Translations under genes and position numbers: made by a program | Notes under the pieces: model-generated | What the model saw: only the letters and a program-made list of their open reading frames with translations | What the model was told of the DNA's origin: nothing | The model's database searches: none | NCBI GenBank assembly: GCA_934661375.1 | Contig: CAKUJH010000055.1 | Span: 1-14,423, forward strand | DNA length: 14,423 nucleotides | Origin: an uncultured Victivallales bacterium | GTDB taxonomy: Bacteria > Verrucomicrobiota > Lentisphaeria > Victivallales > UBA1829 | Direction: 5' to 3' | In this document: positions 14,125-14,423 of the stretch, in pieces | Layout: every line of letters begins with the position of its first letter | Position numbering within the stretch: position 1 is the first letter of the stretch

Positions 14125-14423
14125 GTTCATTGCCTGATCTCTCCGGAAATATATCCCGTTCCGCGGGGATGGGCAACGGGAAAATGTCCGGCCGGCGTTC
14201 TTGTATTTCGGAGAATCCATGATATAGTATCGGGAAACGGAACTGGGTTCAGAAAAAGGAACAGACGGCTTTAATGAAACGCATGATTTACATAGTGTCT
14301 GCTCAATAAGGCATGATTTTTACGGTGGATGCAGAGATTCAGCGGAAGGGGTACTTTTGTCATGCCTGAGTCATATGGAGCGGCTCTCTGTGTGCATTTA
14401 CCGGATTTATGAAAAACTGTCAT
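14125..14423. other. Non-coding stretch, no supported gene; one possible plus-strand promoter
   Basis: No convincing reading frame on either strand. A possible plus-strand promoter is TTGTAT (14201-14206), 16 bp, TATAGT (14223-14228). An ATG at 14375 is open to the window end (16 codons) but lacks a ribosome site. CCCGTT (14155-14160) and AACGGG (14175-14180) are inverted copies around a 14-base loop, without a clear U-tract. Confidence 0.4.

Noticed and set aside
14155..14180. CCCGTT/AACGGG hairpin as a terminator
   Set aside because: The arms are six bases, the loop is long and there is no U-tract on either strand.
14375..14423. Possible start of a plus-strand gene (MERLSVCIYRIYEKLS) running off the window
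   Set aside because: Only 16 codons are visible, with no ribosome site near the ATG and no recognisable motif.

Overview
The window looks like a chromosomal segment of a Lentisphaerae/Victivallales-type bacterium (PVC superphylum). I infer this from recall, not from a search. The clues are a pseudopilin with an FTLIE-type N-terminus and a C-terminal H/DG motif sitting in a carbohydrate operon, membrane proteins carrying pilin-like segments, divergent GH42-type hydrolases, and a LacI-type regulator. No rRNA, tRNA or CRISPR array was seen.

Layout. (1) 1-3066, plus strand: the 3' end of a GH42-like protein, then a strong promoter with a structured leader, then a complete leaderless GH42-like hydrolase (922-3066). 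(2) 3201-3547: an internally deleted, MITE-like relic of an IS5/IS1182-type element with matching terminal inverted repeats. (3) 3695-8056: a membrane-protein module. A two-helix protein reads leftward (3695-4396). A four-gene operon reads rightward from a divergent promoter: two paralogous polytopic proteins with pilin-like C-terminal parts, a five-helix protein, and a secreted protein. (4) 8071-8371: an IS630 transposase relic whose middle and N-terminus are gone. (5) 8490-12934, minus strand: a three-gene operon transcribed in the order pseudopilin, secreted beta-sandwich-like protein, large secreted TIM-barrel hydrolase-like protein. (6) 13044-13991, minus strand: a LacI-type regulator with its own promoter and leader. 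(7) 14125-14423: no supported gene.

How it fits together. Regions 1, 5 and 6 look like one sugar- or glycan-use locus: extracellular hydrolysis by the signal-peptide proteins, intracellular hydrolysis by the leaderless GH42-like enzymes, and control by the LacI-type protein. The strongest new observation is that the promoter and leader of the hydrolase gene at 922 and of the regulator gene 13 kb away are homologous. They share a -35/-10 region, a 31-bp block with 28 identities, a stem that is kept by compensatory base changes, and a CCGG...CCGG palindrome. This implies co-regulation, by the regulator binding DNA, by RNA structure, or both. The membrane module lies between two decayed insertion elements and splits this co-regulated pair, which suggests it was acquired or moved separately.
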